Source of the DNA: Nemertoderma westbladi | Lineage: Eukaryota > Xenacoelomorpha > Nemertodermatida > Nemertodermatidae | Assembly (NCBI GenBank): GCA_032718475.1 | Contig: JAUCBJ010008864.1 | Location: 64,001-108,113, forward strand | Length of the DNA stretch: 44,113 bases | Direction of reading: 5' to 3' | Shown here: piece by piece, positions 42,321 through 44,113 of the stretch | Position numbering within the stretch: the first letter of the stretch is position 1 | Layout of the letters: each line of letters begins with the position of its first letter | Position numbers and translations under genes: made by a program | The notes under the pieces: model-generated | Databases searched by the model: none | What the model saw: only the letters and a program-made list of their open reading frames with translations | Told to the model about the DNA's origin: nothing

Positions 42321-42760
42321 GAAGGGGTGTTACGCGGCAATCTGGGATCTACAGCTGGGCTAGTTACACCGCCTACGCCCCAAACTGCGCACGTAACGGA
42401 CATTGAAGACGCTGGGAGTGAAGTCACGTGGATGCACCAGGGACCCACCAGAATAACACTCCCAACAACATAAAGCTCAGCCGACGAAGTCATGTGGGAT
42501 AGGGTTACGCAACATTCTGGGATCTACAGCTGGACTAGTTACACCGCCTACGCCCCAAAATCCACGCAACAGTCCCACCAGAATAACGCGACTGAGAAAC
42601 ATAAAACCCTCTATCGTCGAAGTCATGTGGATGCACCATGGACCCACCAGAATAACGGGATAGAGGGGGTGTTGCGCGGCAATCCGGGATCTACAGCTGG
42701 ACTAGTTATACCGCCTACGCCCCGAACTGCGCACGCAACGGACAACATAACATACTGCGA
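42321..42760. repeat. Tandem repeat of about 172 bp, 2.5 units
   Basis: The block GGGATCTACAGCTGG(A/G)CTAGT followed by ACCGCCTACGCCCC occurs near 42345, 42519 and 42687. Further shared pieces are GACCCACCAGAATAAC and GAAGTCATGTGG. The units differ by indels of 5-30 bp. On the minus strand they give a repeated GVGG(I/V)TSPAVDP peptide, which is probably incidental. Confidence 0.75.
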
Positions 42761-43016
42761 TGAATACAATGAATTCCACTTCAAATCTTTACCATTTCCA
42801 ATAATCCAATATCGTTGGTCCCAATGACCAAAATCAGGGTAACAATACATAAACGACCCTGCGTCAGTCGAAACATCTGCATGGTGACGCTGGACTCCAC
42901 ATAACACACGAGGAAACACAAATACCATTGCGTGGTTACAGTTGGTTTAAGGAGGGTCCATTTTCATTGTCGATAAATCACAGTTTAAAAGAGTTTGTCA
43001 ACATGATGAGAAGGGT
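42761..43016. other. Short non-coding gap downstream of pol
   Basis: Follows the pol stop on the minus strand. No clear polypurine tract or LTR start could be fixed here. Confidence 0.4.
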
Positions 43017-44113
43017 TTAAACGCATTTGTAATTGTCACCAATGTCTGCAGCAGGATCTTGAGTAGGGAACTTATCACCTCTTGTAGAATCACCACTGTC
43101 ATTGCCTTCAAGAAGGCACAGCCTCTGGATAGGGCGTTGGTAGTGGCCCTTTGCCGTTCGTATCATCACAGTCCTCGCAAGTCCGTCTTTACTCGGATGT
43201 ATTATCACAACTCGCACCACAGGCCAGTGGAAGCGGTCTTTAAGATCTTCTTTTACTAGTACCATGTCGCCAACTTCGACATTCCTGTAGGTGTTGTTCC
43301 ACTTCCTCCTGGTCCGGAGGGTTATGAGGTACTCCTGGGCACAGATTCTCCACCAATGCGCTGCCAACGCTTGGGCCTTCTTCCAATTTGTATGTCTCGC
43401 GATATCGTTGGGATCCGGAAACATTGTCTCAGGGAGAACATGAGTTTTAGGTCTCCCCAGTAGGTGATTAGGAGTAAGGGGCTCCAGGTCTGTGGGGTCG
43501 TCGCGGATAGGGACAATGGGTCGGTTGTTCAGGGTAGCCGTGATCTCGCAGAATGTTGTGTGGAGGGTGTCATGGGTTACCCGGGTGTCACCTAGAGCGA
43601 CGCGCATGGATTGTTTCACTAGGTCGATCAGTTTCTCCCATACCCTGCTCGTATGGGGTGCTAAGGGGGTCTGGAAGTGCCACTGTATCTGGTGTTCCTT
43701 CCAGACTTGGGATGCGGTGTTATCGGTAAATCATCCCTCGATCGCCTCTCTAAGTTCTCTTTCTCCTCCCACAAAGTTTGTGCCATTATCGGAATACATG
43801 TGACGACATGTCCCATTGCTTGCCACGAACCGACGCAGAGCGTTGATGAATGCATGTTGCGTAAGGTTCACCACAATGTCTAGGTAGATTGCCCTAGACC
43901 TAAGGCACGTAAATATGGCCCCCCAGCATTTGATGTTGGATCGTCGTTCGATGACCATAAACGGACCGAAACAGTCCACTCCGGTGACGTAGAATGGTGG
44001 GGAATCGGGCTGTAGACGGGTGGCTGGTAAGTCGGCCATCTTTTGTGTGAGTGGTGGCGCTAGATATCTTCTGCAGATAAAGCAACGTTTCAACACTTTC
44101 CGGATCAGTGGCT
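43017..44113 (-). pseudogene. BEL/Pao pol: integrase and C-terminal domain, 3' end, one in-frame stop
   Basis: The frame is open from the window edge. It has a CFICRR zinc-binding half, MADLP-x-x-R, the catalytic core FYVTGVDCFGPF (first Asp) and YSDNGTNFVGG (second Asp), then a TGA at 43731-43733. The same frame continues with APHTSRVWEKL (catalytic Glu) and, from 43619, the BEL-type C-terminal domain: ITATLNNRPI, LTPNHLLGR, RRKWN, VGDMVLVKED and RLCLLEG, ending at 43017. Apart from the one stop the reading frame is intact, so this copy was lost recently or the stop may be a sequencing or allelic variant. Integrase inserts the DNA copy into the genome. RT, protease and gag would lie beyond the right edge. 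The C-terminal RLCLLE also occurs at the end of the deleted frame near 10440, linking the two elements. Confidence 0.9.

Noticed and set aside
42293-42928. Minus frames with repeated GVGG(I/V)TSPAVDP
   Set aside because: The peptide repeat follows from the 172-bp DNA repeat; frames are short and interrupted.

Overview
This is animal genomic DNA, probably from a marine invertebrate. The basis is the mix of APE-type LINEs (CR1-, RTE- and L1/Tx1-like), BEL/Pao and Ty3/gypsy LTR elements, long-inverted-repeat elements, and a HECT E3 ligase copy of the kind multiplied in many invertebrate genomes. The species cannot be named from sequence alone. I see no bacterial gene organisation, no convincing tRNA or rRNA, and no certain intact host gene. 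Almost everything is transposable-element sequence at different stages of decay.

Layout. 1-5.8 kb: two foldback-type elements with long inverted arms (123-1605 and 1833-5775); the second carries two opposed fragments of an RTE-like LINE. 5.8-7.6 kb: AT-rich DNA, one unexplained 71-codon frame and a 50-bp tandem repeat. 7.6-29.3 kb: a satellite-like repeat of about 155 bp, with an RFX X-box-like palindrome in most units, broken open by two large insertions. The first (7783-14560) is a young BEL/Pao-like element with LTRs about 1 percent apart; its pol is internally deleted, leaving a 636-codon gag-protease remnant frame, and unrelated-looking reading frames lie between the remnant and the 3' LTR. 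The second (about 15470-28400) is an L1/Tx1-like LINE on the minus strand. It was interrupted between its endonuclease and RT parts by a minus-strand CR1-like fragment and a plus-strand CR1-like LINE, and the latter was itself cut by an RTE LINE with a clean 12-bp target duplication.

29.3-33.8 kb: a degenerate Ty3/gypsy element (minus) with a BEL/Pao RT scrap inside its gag region, running into a 1.8-kb, 27-bp in-frame minisatellite exactly where its RT begins. 34.06-34.28 kb: a small MITE-like element. 34.6-36.7 kb: a broken HECT ubiquitin ligase gene that retains its catalytic cysteine. 37.2-38.7 kb: palindromic and GC-rich tandem repeats.

39.1-44.1 kb (minus strand): the end of a BEL/Pao pol (integrase plus C-terminal domain, one in-frame stop, running off the window edge), followed on the same strand by a GC-rich coding block of about 865 codons. 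This block has one frameshift and one stop. It reads as a divergent DEDDy-type 3'-5' exonuclease fold, a Pro/Ser-rich linker, a Cys/His cluster with two CCHC-type zinc knuckles, and a lysine/arginine-rich tail. It is the best candidate here for something undescribed, particularly because the BEL-like element at 7.8-14.6 kb also carries extra non-envelope reading frames with a basic tail downstream of its pol remnant.
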